Shown here: positions 23,310 to 30,023 of the stretch, one piece after another | How the letters are laid out: every line of letters begins with the position of its first letter | How positions within the stretch are numbered: position 1 is the first letter of the stretch | IMG/VR virus record: IMGVR_UViG_3300042935_000975 | Location: 1-51,040 of that record | Length of the DNA: 51,040 nt | Reading direction: 5' to 3' (one strand) | DNA from: a virus | Position numbers and translations under genes: made by a program | The notes under the pieces: model-generated | The model's input: the letters and a program-made list of their open reading frames with translations, nothing else | Told to the model about the DNA's origin: nothing | Database searches by the model: none

Positions 23310-24690
23310 TCTTAAAATTTTTGTTCATTATTTTATTATACAACTCTTGTTGGTTGTTATTCGCCTCTGTTGATACGGTTCCGTCACTTTCGTGGTGAAA
23401 ATATACAAAAAGAGGTTTTGGTATTCTTTTCCCCGAATATCCCTTCAATCCCATTCTAATCCATAAATCATAATCTTCCCATCCTTTCAATGTAACATCA
23501 TACCCGTCACAAACATCAAACGCTTCTTTATGAAACATTGAACAATTAACTATAAACGGACCTTCTCTTAATCTTTCTATAGACCATTCAGGTCTTTTTT
23601 CGATTCCTTGTATTTGACCTATATGATGTGTATCACAATAAACCGGACTAATGGTTTTATTGTTTTTTAAAATGTTAACACAGAATTGAATATAATCCGG
23701 ATGAATAGTGTCATCACCATCTAATGGTAGTATAAAAATACCATTTGAATTTTTAACCCCATTATTTCTTGCTGAAGATGGTCCTTGATTTTCTTGATAT
23801 ATGATTTTAATATTTGGATGGTCTTTAATACTCTCTAATTTTAATTTAACGTAAGTATCGGTTGACCCGTCATCAACAATTACTATCTCTACATTTTTAT
23901 AGGTAGAATCAAATACTGATTGTAACGATTTTTCGAATTGTAACCCATAATTGTAAATCGGAATTATAACAGAAACTAACGGTAACTTTGGATTAATTTT
24001 ATTTATCGGGTATTTTGATTCTAATTTAATAGGTAATTTTTCTTTGTATTTTTCTAAAAATAATAATCTATTCTGTTCCCACTGATTATTGGTCATACCA
24101 ATAGAAAGATGTGTTAACGGGACATTTGAAATTGTTCCAACTTTAACTCCGGATAAATGATTACTCATACAAAATGATGTATCATAAAAATGGAATCCGG
24201 TAAATGATTCATCAAAATTAGTTTTTAAATTACTTTTTTTAACGGCAAAGAAAACACCATCAACAATAACGGAATCTATTATTTTTGACCCAAATGGTTT
24301 ATTATATTCAGATAACCATTTTTTACCTTCGTGCTGATGATAAACTTGACCAATCATCTCACCCTGTATGTCCCACCATCTTCCGGAATTAGGGTAATAT
24401 GATGTTCCAGCAACACCTAAAATACCGTATTCAGGTTTTTTGGTAAAATGTTCTAAAACTCGTTTACCCCAATATTCTTTTTCAAAAATGATATCATTAT
24501 GACAAAACACAATAATATCATTAACTGATTCGTTTAATCCTTTGTTATAAACTTCAGTTAAACTAAATTGGTTATGGTTAACATACTCCAATATTTGAAC
24601 ATTTTTTAAACCAACAGTTTGTAACAAATGTTGTCTAAATTTGTTATTATATTGTTCGTCTTTATGTGTTGAATAAATTACTGTTATCAT
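23293..24690 (-). CDS. Two-domain glycosyltransferase (GT-A + GT2)
   Basis: 465 residues with two GT-A-type domains. Domain 1 (about 1-220): MITVIYSTHKDEQYNNKFRQ, NDIIVFCHNDIIFEKEYWGK and SVIVDGVFFAVKKSNLK, of the glycosyltransferase-like type that keeps HND at the metal site. Domain 2 (about 235-455): PLVSVIIPIYNYGLQFEKSL, EIVIVDDGSTD and GIFILPLDGDDTIHPDYIQF, a classical GT2 with DGDD, ending in WEDYDLWIRMGLKGYSGKRI, where ED-D is the usual catalytic-base region. Two-domain enzymes of this kind often build alternating or disaccharide units. ATGA overlap with the dUTPase gene indicates translational coupling. Confidence 0.85.
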   Translation of the reverse strand: MITVIYSTHKDEQYNNKFRQHLLQTVGLKNVQILEYVNHNQFSLTEVYNKGLNESVNDIIVFCHNDIIFEKEYWGKRVLEHFTKKPEYGILGVAGTSYYPNSGRWWDIQGEMIGQVYHQHEGKKWLSEYNKPFGSKIIDSVIVDGVFFAVKKSNLKTNFDESFTGFHFYDTSFCMSNHLSGVKVGTISNVPLTHLSIGMTNNQWEQNRLLFLEKYKEKLPIKLESKYPINKINPKLPLVSVIIPIYNYGLQFEKSLQSVFDSTYKNVEIVIVDDGSTDTYVKLKLESIKDHPNIKIIYQENQGPSSARNNGVKNSNGIFILPLDGDDTIHPDYIQFCVNILKNNKTISPVYCDTHHIGQIQGIEKRPEWSIERLREGPFIVNCSMFHKEAFDVCDGYDVTLKGWEDYDLWIRMGLKGYSGKRIPKPLFVYFHHESDGTVSTEANNNQQELYNKIMNKNFKNENFN

Positions 24691-25292
24691 ACTAATCCTG
24701 TTGAACCAAATCCGTTTTCACCCCGTTCTTTTTTATTTATTTTCTCAACTTGATTTAATCCTACCCAAGCACCGTTTACAACGGGACAAAGAACCGCTTG
24801 TCCGAATTTCATACCTTTTGGTATTCTAACCTCAGTTGGGTTTGTATTAAAGATGATTCCTTTAACTTCTCCGGTGTAACCATTATCCACGGTTCCCGGT
24901 GAATTTAAAACCATAAGTCCTTGGTTGATTGCCAACCCACTTTTTGTTCTAACTTGTATCTCAAAACCGTCTTTAATGTCGAAACATAGTCCACTAGGAA
25001 CTAACGCTCTACCAAACGGTGGGATAACAACATCCTCAACAGAATGTAAGTCAAACCCCGAATCACTATCGTAGTTATATTTTGGGTGAACAGCATCCGG
25101 GTGAAGTATCTCATAAGGTAAATCTAATTTAGTTGCCCCCTCGGCAATATCTTTTTCAATTTGTTCTAAATCAATATCCATTTCTTTCAAAATGTCATCG
25201 TAATCCACCTCACCTGTTTCGGATGAGAATGTCTCTTGTAAATTAAGTAATTTTTTTCTTAAATTTTCTAACTCTTCAAAATTGTCTAACAT
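24687..25292 (-). CDS. dut: dUTPase with N-terminal extension
   Basis: 201 residues. Hydrolyses dUTP to dUMP and pyrophosphate, keeping uracil out of phage DNA and supplying dUMP for dTTP. All five trimeric dUTPase motifs are present: SGFDLHS (1), RTKSGLAIN (2), GTVDNGYTGEV (3), KGMKFGQAVL (4) and ERGENGFGSTG (5). Motif 2 is unusual (T-K-S-G in place of the common S-S/S-G). An acidic helical extension of about 60 residues precedes the domain (ENLRKKLLNLQETFSSETGE). The gene is coupled by ATGA overlap to the two-domain glycosyltransferase and by one base to the exonuclease upstream. Confidence 0.93.
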   Translation of the reverse strand: MLDNFEELENLRKKLLNLQETFSSETGEVDYDDILKEMDIDLEQIEKDIAEGATKLDLPYEILHPDAVHPKYNYDSDSGFDLHSVEDVVIPPFGRALVPSGLCFDIKDGFEIQVRTKSGLAINQGLMVLNSPGTVDNGYTGEVKGIIFNTNPTEVRIPKGMKFGQAVLCPVVNGAWVGLNQVEKINKKERGENGFGSTGLV

Positions 25293-25993
25293 TATTCTAA
25301 TTCTTTTAATTTTTTTATTACGTCAATTAGTACAAGTACGTCTCGTTCACAGTAAGCGGTGATTTCAGGTAACATATTTTTGTTCCAATATGCGTCGTGA
25401 ACTTTATCTCCGGTAACATCACCTTCCTTTGGTGATGGAACATCCATACAAGTACACATTAAGTCTAACGAACCAATTGCCGTATATGCTCCGTATTGCC
25501 AAATTTCTTTGGTATCGATAGCTTTAATCTCCCACGGTTTTGTGTCGTAAGATGGTAAAAGTGTTGGAGGCATTAATCCGTTGATAATCATTCGTTTTGC
25601 CAACATAGGGATATCAAAATTCTTAAGATTGTGTCCACATAGATAAAAATCTAATTTACCACAACGATTAAGTAATGTTTGACATTCTTTTAATAGAACC
25701 TTTTCATCATCACCTGAAAACGATTGTTTTTTAATATCACCATTGTCCATAACAAAGGCAACACTAACACAAACAATTTTTGCAAACTCAGGAACTAATG
25801 CGGCTCTTTTTTCAAAAACTTTATCGGCAGAAAATCCGGCATCTTCAGGAAATCGTTTTTGGAACCAATCAAAATATTTCTCAAATTGACTCGCAACATT
25901 AGGATTGTTAACTTTACACTCGGTATAGTTTTTACATCCACCAACAGTTTCTATATCAAGAAACAATATTTTGGTTAAAGGTATTTTTATCAT
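25292..25993 (-). CDS. DnaQ-like 3'-5' exonuclease (PolB-exo2 type)
   Basis: 233 residues, DEDD-superfamily nuclease. Exo I: LFLDIETVGG (D-x-E at about 13-15); Exo II: YLCGHNLKNFDIPMLAKRM (N and D at about 123-127); Exo III: YCERDVLVLIDVI near the C-terminus (Y/E-R-D). This order and the Y-C-E-x-D-V ending match the predicted PolB-related 3'-5' exonuclease family PF10108. Probable role in phage DNA replication, repair or degradation of host DNA. Its stop overlaps the dUTPase start by one base, linking two nucleotide-metabolism genes inside a glycosylation operon. Confidence 0.85.
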   Translation of the reverse strand: MIKIPLTKILFLDIETVGGCKNYTECKVNNPNVASQFEKYFDWFQKRFPEDAGFSADKVFEKRAALVPEFAKIVCVSVAFVMDNGDIKKQSFSGDDEKVLLKECQTLLNRCGKLDFYLCGHNLKNFDIPMLAKRMIINGLMPPTLLPSYDTKPWEIKAIDTKEIWQYGAYTAIGSLDLMCTCMDVPSPKEGDVTGDKVHDAYWNKNMLPEITAYCERDVLVLIDVIKKLKELE

Positions 25994-25996
25994 TTT

Positions 25997-27217
25997 TTAT
26001 TTTATTAAAGATTTGTAAAATTCTGCTCTATTTTTTGTAACCACGTTAAGGTCGTATTTGTCTTTTACTGTATTATATAATCTTTCACCCAATACTTTAA
26101 TCATTTCAGGGTTCTGAACTAATTTCTTAATTGCTTTAGACCAATCACTATGATTTCTACTTTCAGGGATTAAAATAGCGTTACCCTCTTCGTTAAATTC
26201 ACCATTTTTCAAACAGTGAACTAAATCGATTGTGTATGGTCCAATTTCAGACGCGATTAAAGCTTTCTTATAAAACCCTGCCTCAATAACTTTTAATTGA
26301 GATTTCATTCTGTTGAAGATGTGATTTTTAATCGGAGCCAAAGATATATCAAATTTTGAATAATTCATAGCGTAAGTTGTGACAGGTTTTGTCCAAACTC
26401 TAACATAAGGTAAAACATTTCCGGAATTATATTCACCTTCTTTAAATTGTTGTAAGAATTTTTTATAGTCATCATCAACTGTTTGATAATTGGTTGTAAA
26501 AATTTCCTCATAACGAGCCCATACAGTTTCGTGTGGTTTAATTTCTCGTTGTTTTTCTTCACCTGTTTGAGGATTTATTTCAGTTACAGTTCCTCTTGTA
26601 TCAAAACCACAAATCACATATTGTAATTTATCGTTAATGTCACTATTTTTTTGAACAAACCCCCCAAGTAATTCTAAATCGTGTAAGTGAGATGAGCCAC
26701 CTAACCACCCAACTCTAATTTTATCAGAAGGAGGTGTTGGTTGATTAAACTGTAATTCTTTTGGGTTAATGGCGTTTGGAAATACAATAACGTTTTTGTT
26801 TAATTTTTTGATTTCCTCAGCAAATATATCAGTAGTGGTGGTTACATAACTTGCCGCTCTCAGATTATTTTTAATTTTCTCATCAATTTTGTGTTTAACA
26901 ATAATACTATGTATTGGATGCTCAACCGTTGGTAACCAATAATCATCTAAATCGACAATAACGATAATACCCATTGACTTTAACCATTGGATTAATTGAG
27001 GGGCGATATTATAATCTTGTCCAATTGTTCTGTGAGCATGAATTATCTGATATTTTTTCCAATATTCAATATTATTTATTTGAGGTTCGTAGTCAATATC
27101 TACGTGGAAGTCATCCGGATATAAGTTTTGTAAGAATACGTGAGGGTCAACAGAGCGAAATTTACCAACACCTGTTTTGTCACTTGGTAGAACTAATACA
27201 TTAATTTTTTCTTTCAT
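25997..27217 (-). CDS. Glycosyltransferase, GT-B (GT4-like)
   Basis: 406 residues. N-terminal Rossmann part: MKEKINVLVLPSDKTGVGKF, IIHAHRTIGQ and IIVIVDLDDYWLPTVEHPIH; C-terminal part: DKIRVGWLGGSSHLHDLELL (the start of the donor domain), SKFDISLAPIKNHIFNRMKS and QLKVIEAGFYKKALIASEIG, where the conserved Glu of GT4 sits in K-V-I-E-A-G. Similar proteins are common in Bacteroidota phages. It is the first gene of the 13-27 kb minus-strand run, with a weak host-type promoter upstream. Donor and acceptor unknown. Confidence 0.8.
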   Translation of the reverse strand: MKEKINVLVLPSDKTGVGKFRSVDPHVFLQNLYPDDFHVDIDYEPQINNIEYWKKYQIIHAHRTIGQDYNIAPQLIQWLKSMGIIVIVDLDDYWLPTVEHPIHSIIVKHKIDEKIKNNLRAASYVTTTTDIFAEEIKKLNKNVIVFPNAINPKELQFNQPTPPSDKIRVGWLGGSSHLHDLELLGGFVQKNSDINDKLQYVICGFDTRGTVTEINPQTGEEKQREIKPHETVWARYEEIFTTNYQTVDDDYKKFLQQFKEGEYNSGNVLPYVRVWTKPVTTYAMNYSKFDISLAPIKNHIFNRMKSQLKVIEAGFYKKALIASEIGPYTIDLVHCLKNGEFNEEGNAILIPESRNHSDWSKAIKKLVQNPEMIKVLGERLYNTVKDKYDLNVVTKNRAEFYKSLIK

Positions 27218-27235
27218 AGTTTTAAATTATATTCT

Positions 27236-27266
27236 AAAATATAATAAAAAACAAAAAGAATATCAA
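27236..27266 (-). promoter_or_regulatory. Weak host-type promoter for the glycosylation/nucleotide operon
   Basis: Minus strand TTG (27264-27266), 20 bases, TATATTTT (27236-27243): one mismatch to TAnnTTTG, 18 bases before the ATG at 27217. There is no TATTTAT here, in contrast to structural operons. Confidence 0.35.
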
Positions 27267-27282
27267 CCATATAAAACTAAAA

Positions 27283-27308
27283 AACCCCCAACTTGGTAGA
27301 TGAGGGTT
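27283..27308 (-). terminator. Terminator of the 27.3-30.0 kb operon
   Basis: Minus strand AACCCTCA / TTGGGGGTT hairpin (8 pairs including one G-T) followed by TTTT, about 20 bases after the stop at 27330. Confidence 0.8.
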
Positions 27309-27329
27309 AATCTTGAGAGTAAATAAAGT

Positions 27330-27965
27330 TTAAGAGATTTTTTTTATCTTAGTAACCTTACCTTCAAATATATGTTTTCCAACTTTAAAAGAAAAGACTT
27401 CATTAGATTTTTGTTCTGATTCAGACAAAATTCCATTTTCTTGTAGAACTTCCTCTACAACTTCACGAAGCATAGATTTTAATTCATTCACATTAAAGTT
27501 TGGTGATTGTGTCTGTTGTGGTCTTTTAGTTTGTTCGTTAACCGATTGTTTTGGTTGTTGATTCCCTTTTAAATTCATCAATCTAGATGCTTTCTCAACT
27601 AATTCGTCAGATAATACTGAACCACCACCACCCATTGAGTTTGGAACTTCTATTGGGTGTTCAATCATCAATCGTTTAATTGCGTCCGGTAATTTTGATG
27701 ACATAACTCTATCTGCCGTTAGAGGTTGTGGCATTGTTGGTGCTTTAGGTATTGATGATAAATAAGGTTGTTCTGATTGTTGAGATTCTTGTAAAAATTC
27801 TTGTGGAATATTATATTTTGCACCAACAGGTTCAAAAGATTCAACTTCAGGTGAATTATAGGAATCCATTGATGATGCCACACCACCTCTCGGTGTATTG
27901 TTATGGGCATCCATTATTTTTTTAGATACCACTAATTTTTCCATTAAACTTAATTCGTTTGTCAT
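27330..27965 (-). CDS. Putative prohead core/scaffold-like protein
   Basis: 211 residues, low complexity and Pro/Gln/Ser-rich, unlike an enzyme. It begins with a helix (MTNELSLMEKLVVSKKIMDA), has a disordered middle with Gln/Pro runs, and ends with an acidic helix (NVNELKSMLREVVEEVLQEN) and a short beta segment (FSFKVGKHIFEGKVTKIKK). L-Q-E and L-S-E sites before small residues in the C-terminal part could be prohead protease sites, as in T4 core proteins. The last gene of a five-gene late operon ending in a strong terminator. Scaffold or head-completion role is an inference; no family recognised. Confidence 0.5.
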   Translation of the reverse strand: MTNELSLMEKLVVSKKIMDAHNNTPRGGVASSMDSYNSPEVESFEPVGAKYNIPQEFLQESQQSEQPYLSSIPKAPTMPQPLTADRVMSSKLPDAIKRLMIEHPIEVPNSMGGGGSVLSDELVEKASRLMNLKGNQQPKQSVNEQTKRPQQTQSPNFNVNELKSMLREVVEEVLQENGILSESEQKSNEVFSFKVGKHIFEGKVTKIKKIS

Positions 27966-27983
27966 AAAATTTAATTATTGTAT

Positions 27984-28373
27984 TTAGTTTTGTCCGAAGA
28001 CAGCGTTTATTATAACTTTTGTCATACTTTTATCCCCGTTAAGATTATAACCGGGTTTTGGTTCTGTAAACTTTTCACCTGATGGTCTGAATGATTGGAT
28101 TTTATCAACCCTAAATAATCTCCACCCCGGTAAAGGTTGTTCTCCTTTATATCCTGTGTGAGAAGCTCCTTCACTGTCCCAAGCACGTAATACAGGGTTT
28201 CCGGCTTTTGAGTATCCAAAACAAACAGGTTCAATATCTCGTAAACCACGTCCTCCGGGTTCATCACCGTCGTAATAAATTATTATCTTATCTTTATTTT
28301 TAATAGCGTTAACAATTGAGTCAATTGACGCTACTTCTAAAATAAGAGATTTAACTGTGTTGTAAAGTTTCAT
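27984..28373 (-). CDS. WYL-like small beta-barrel protein
   Basis: 129 residues. After a short N-terminal helix (MKLYNTVKSLILEVASIDSI) the sequence KIIIYYDGD, RGLRDIEPVCFGYSKAGNPV, LRAWDSEG, GWRLFRVDKI closely follows the order of strands in WYL domains, the SH3-like barrels that bind nucleic acid or nucleotides (I-x-Y, R-x-I-E-P, L-x-A-W, F-R-V-D-K-I). Usual WYL proteins are transcription regulators with an HTH; here the barrel stands alone. The N-terminus S-L-I-L-E/V could be another prohead cleavage site, so it may be a packaged protein. Overlaps the gene upstream by one base. Confidence 0.6.
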   Translation of the reverse strand: MKLYNTVKSLILEVASIDSIVNAIKNKDKIIIYYDGDEPGGRGLRDIEPVCFGYSKAGNPVLRAWDSEGASHTGYKGEQPLPGWRLFRVDKIQSFRPSGEKFTEPKPGYNLNGDKSMTKVIINAVFGQN

Positions 28374-28669
28374 TACGCACTTGGTGTTGTATAAGGTGCA
28401 TTTGGTTTATACTCATTAATAACTAATTCAGAGTTTCTTTCTTGAATATCTTGAATAGCTCCCGCTTGTTGATTATAAACATCTAAAAAGTTACCTGTTC
28501 CTTTACCTGCGGTATCACCATCGGCAATTGCGTCAGGGTTAACTGAGGAGTATTCATTTGCTGTTTTTTTAAAATCATTTTTTGGAAATAATAATCTTCT
28601 TTGAGCCTCGGCAATTGATGACAAATCATTAGATGGTTGTTCAAAATTTAATGGTTCATTTACTGGCAT
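28373..28669 (-). CDS. Small disordered protein, unknown
   Basis: 98 residues, rich in Asn, Asp, Pro, Gln and Ser (MPVNEPLNFEQPSNDLSSIA; TAGKGTGNFLDVYNQQAGAI). Mostly disordered with one helix (LDVYNQQAGAIQDIQERNSE). It lies between two virion-type genes in a late operon, so it is probably a minor virion or assembly protein. No family recognised. Confidence 0.5.
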   Translation of the reverse strand: MPVNEPLNFEQPSNDLSSIAEAQRRLLFPKNDFKKTANEYSSVNPDAIADGDTAGKGTGNFLDVYNQQAGAIQDIQERNSELVINEYKPNAPYTTPSA

Positions 28670-28674
28670 AATTG

Positions 28675-29142
28675 TTATATTTTTTGTATTAATTCGTTTA
28701 TTCTTTTTAGACTCTCTGTGATAGCGGTGTCAAATTTATTAATTGATGAACTATGTTTTTGATTCGGTCTATTCATATCTTTAATCCCTTCTTTTTCGTG
28801 AGGGTTAATGTATTGATTTGGTAATACTTCCGATTTTGATTGTTTTCCGGTATTAATACTATCTCTATCTCCTTTTAGGGTATTGTTCACCCAATCTTTA
28901 ACGTAGTGTCCCCCATTTAAAATATGGGAAGTCTCATCTTGATGTCCATTGAAATTATCAAACCAATTCTTCATTCGTTTTAGTTGTTGATAAGTCACCT
29001 CACCTTTTTCACGCAAATCTTTATTACGTTTAAAACCTTCGGTAGTTTCATCAACTTCCCCAACAGCTTGATTACATTGTTCTAAATATTCAATAACGTC
29101 TTGCGGTACCGTATATGTCTTTCCGTATAAATCACTATTCAT
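28675..29142 (-). CDS. Unknown late-operon protein
   Basis: 155 residues. N-terminal KTYTVPQDVIEYLEQCNQAV, a helical charged middle (GEVTYQQLKRMKNWFDNFNG; HYVKDWVNNTL) and a disordered, Asn/Lys-rich section before a C-terminal helix (FDTAITESLKRINELIQKI). I-T-E/S near the end might be a prohead-protease site. It overlaps the upstream gene by 8 bases. I recognise no family. Position between head-like genes suggests a structural or assembly role. Confidence 0.5.
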   Translation of the reverse strand: MNSDLYGKTYTVPQDVIEYLEQCNQAVGEVDETTEGFKRNKDLREKGEVTYQQLKRMKNWFDNFNGHQDETSHILNGGHYVKDWVNNTLKGDRDSINTGKQSKSEVLPNQYINPHEKEGIKDMNRPNQKHSSSINKFDTAITESLKRINELIQKI

Positions 29143-29968
29143 CTGAAGATTTTAACGCTTTTATCAGAGTATTGATACTAATACCTTCTTTATCTGCAAT
29201 ATTTTTAATTACTTGTAAATTTTTCTTTAATATTTTACTAACACCGGTGTTTTTAATAACATCAGAAGAATCTTTTGATTTTTTGGTTAAAATATCCTCA
29301 ACCATTTTCTTCATCATTTTTTTCTGTTGTTCTTCTATGGTATCCTTTTCTGATAATCTTTGTCTTAATTCACCGTCTTCTTTTTTTGCCTTTGGTAGTT
29401 TACCAAATTCTTTAGCTCTTTCGATTGCGTTCTCAACACCCATTTCTTCAAGAGTTTTGACGGTATCTTTAAAGTCCATATCTTTTGTTTCTTCATATCC
29501 AAAAGCCTCTGAATAATCAACTTCATTAATTACTTCATCTGAACCTTTTTTACTTTCACCATAATAAACACGATAACCTCTTGTTAATGGGTCGTTTGTC
29601 GCTCTTGACATTGCAATGGTTTGGTCCATAGTTTTGTGTGGAGTTAACACTTGACTAAGATTTGGTATTCTTGAACCTAACATATTACCGTCCTCATCAA
29701 CAAATTCGTCAATTTCTTCTTTGGGTTTAATTCCTTTAAGTTTTTTATCTAAAGCTTTTTTAGAAACTTTTGATTTTGTTTTTAACGCTGAAGAAACCAC
29801 ACCTTTAACTTTTTTTTCGTCTTTTTTATCGAACTCAAGTTTATCGTCAGACTTTCTTGATTCCGTTAAAGTGTCCGCCACATTATAATAAAGGGATATT
29901 TTGTTACCTCTATCTTTAATGTAGAAGTAACAATTGTTCCCAAAATATTCGGTATTAAAATTAATCAT
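29135..29968 (-). CDS. Unknown lysine-rich late protein
   Basis: 277 residues. A short beta N-terminus (CYFYIKDRGNKISLYYNVAD, residues 13-32) is followed by L-T-E/S-R, a possible prohead cleavage site, then a highly charged Lys/Glu-rich region (KVKGVVSSALKTKSKVSKKA), a segment SQVLTPHKTMDQTIAMSRAT, and a helical C-terminus with KNLQVIKNIADKEGISINTL. The Lys-rich central part could contact DNA. First gene of the minus-strand operon; its promoter lies in the divergent region shared with the giant fibre gene. Confidence 0.5.
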   Translation of the reverse strand: MINFNTEYFGNNCYFYIKDRGNKISLYYNVADTLTESRKSDDKLEFDKKDEKKVKGVVSSALKTKSKVSKKALDKKLKGIKPKEEIDEFVDEDGNMLGSRIPNLSQVLTPHKTMDQTIAMSRATNDPLTRGYRVYYGESKKGSDEVINEVDYSEAFGYEETKDMDFKDTVKTLEEMGVENAIERAKEFGKLPKAKKEDGELRQRLSEKDTIEEQQKKMMKKMVEDILTKKSKDSSDVIKNTGVSKILKKNLQVIKNIADKEGISINTLIKALKSSDE

Positions 29969-29983
29969 ATCAACTTTTTATAT

Positions 29984-29990
29984 ATAAATA
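29984..29990 (-). promoter_or_regulatory. TATTTAT late-type motif, minus side of divergent region
   Basis: Minus strand GAAGTATTTATATATAAAAAG, 15 bases before the ATG at 29968. Confidence 0.6.
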
Positions 29991-30003
29991 CTTCGTTTCT
30001 GAC

Positions 30004-30010
30004 TATTTAT
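30004..30010 (+). promoter_or_regulatory. TATTTAT late-type motif, plus side of divergent region
   Basis: GACTATTTATCATAAAAAAG, 13 bases before the GTG start at 30024. With the minus-strand copy at 29984 it forms a compact divergent pair in a 55-base gap. Confidence 0.6.
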
Positions 30011-30023
30011 CATAAAAAAGATT

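Noticed and set aside
13348-27217. Bacterial capsule/O-antigen locus rather than phage
   Set aside because: Flanked on both sides by virion genes and interleaved with sigma-55, phoH, dut and exonuclease; no flippase, polymerase or export gene.
27218-27329. tRNA or small RNA gene in the largest gaps
   Set aside because: The longest gaps (about 95-112 bases) hold a terminator and promoter-like elements and show no cloverleaf.
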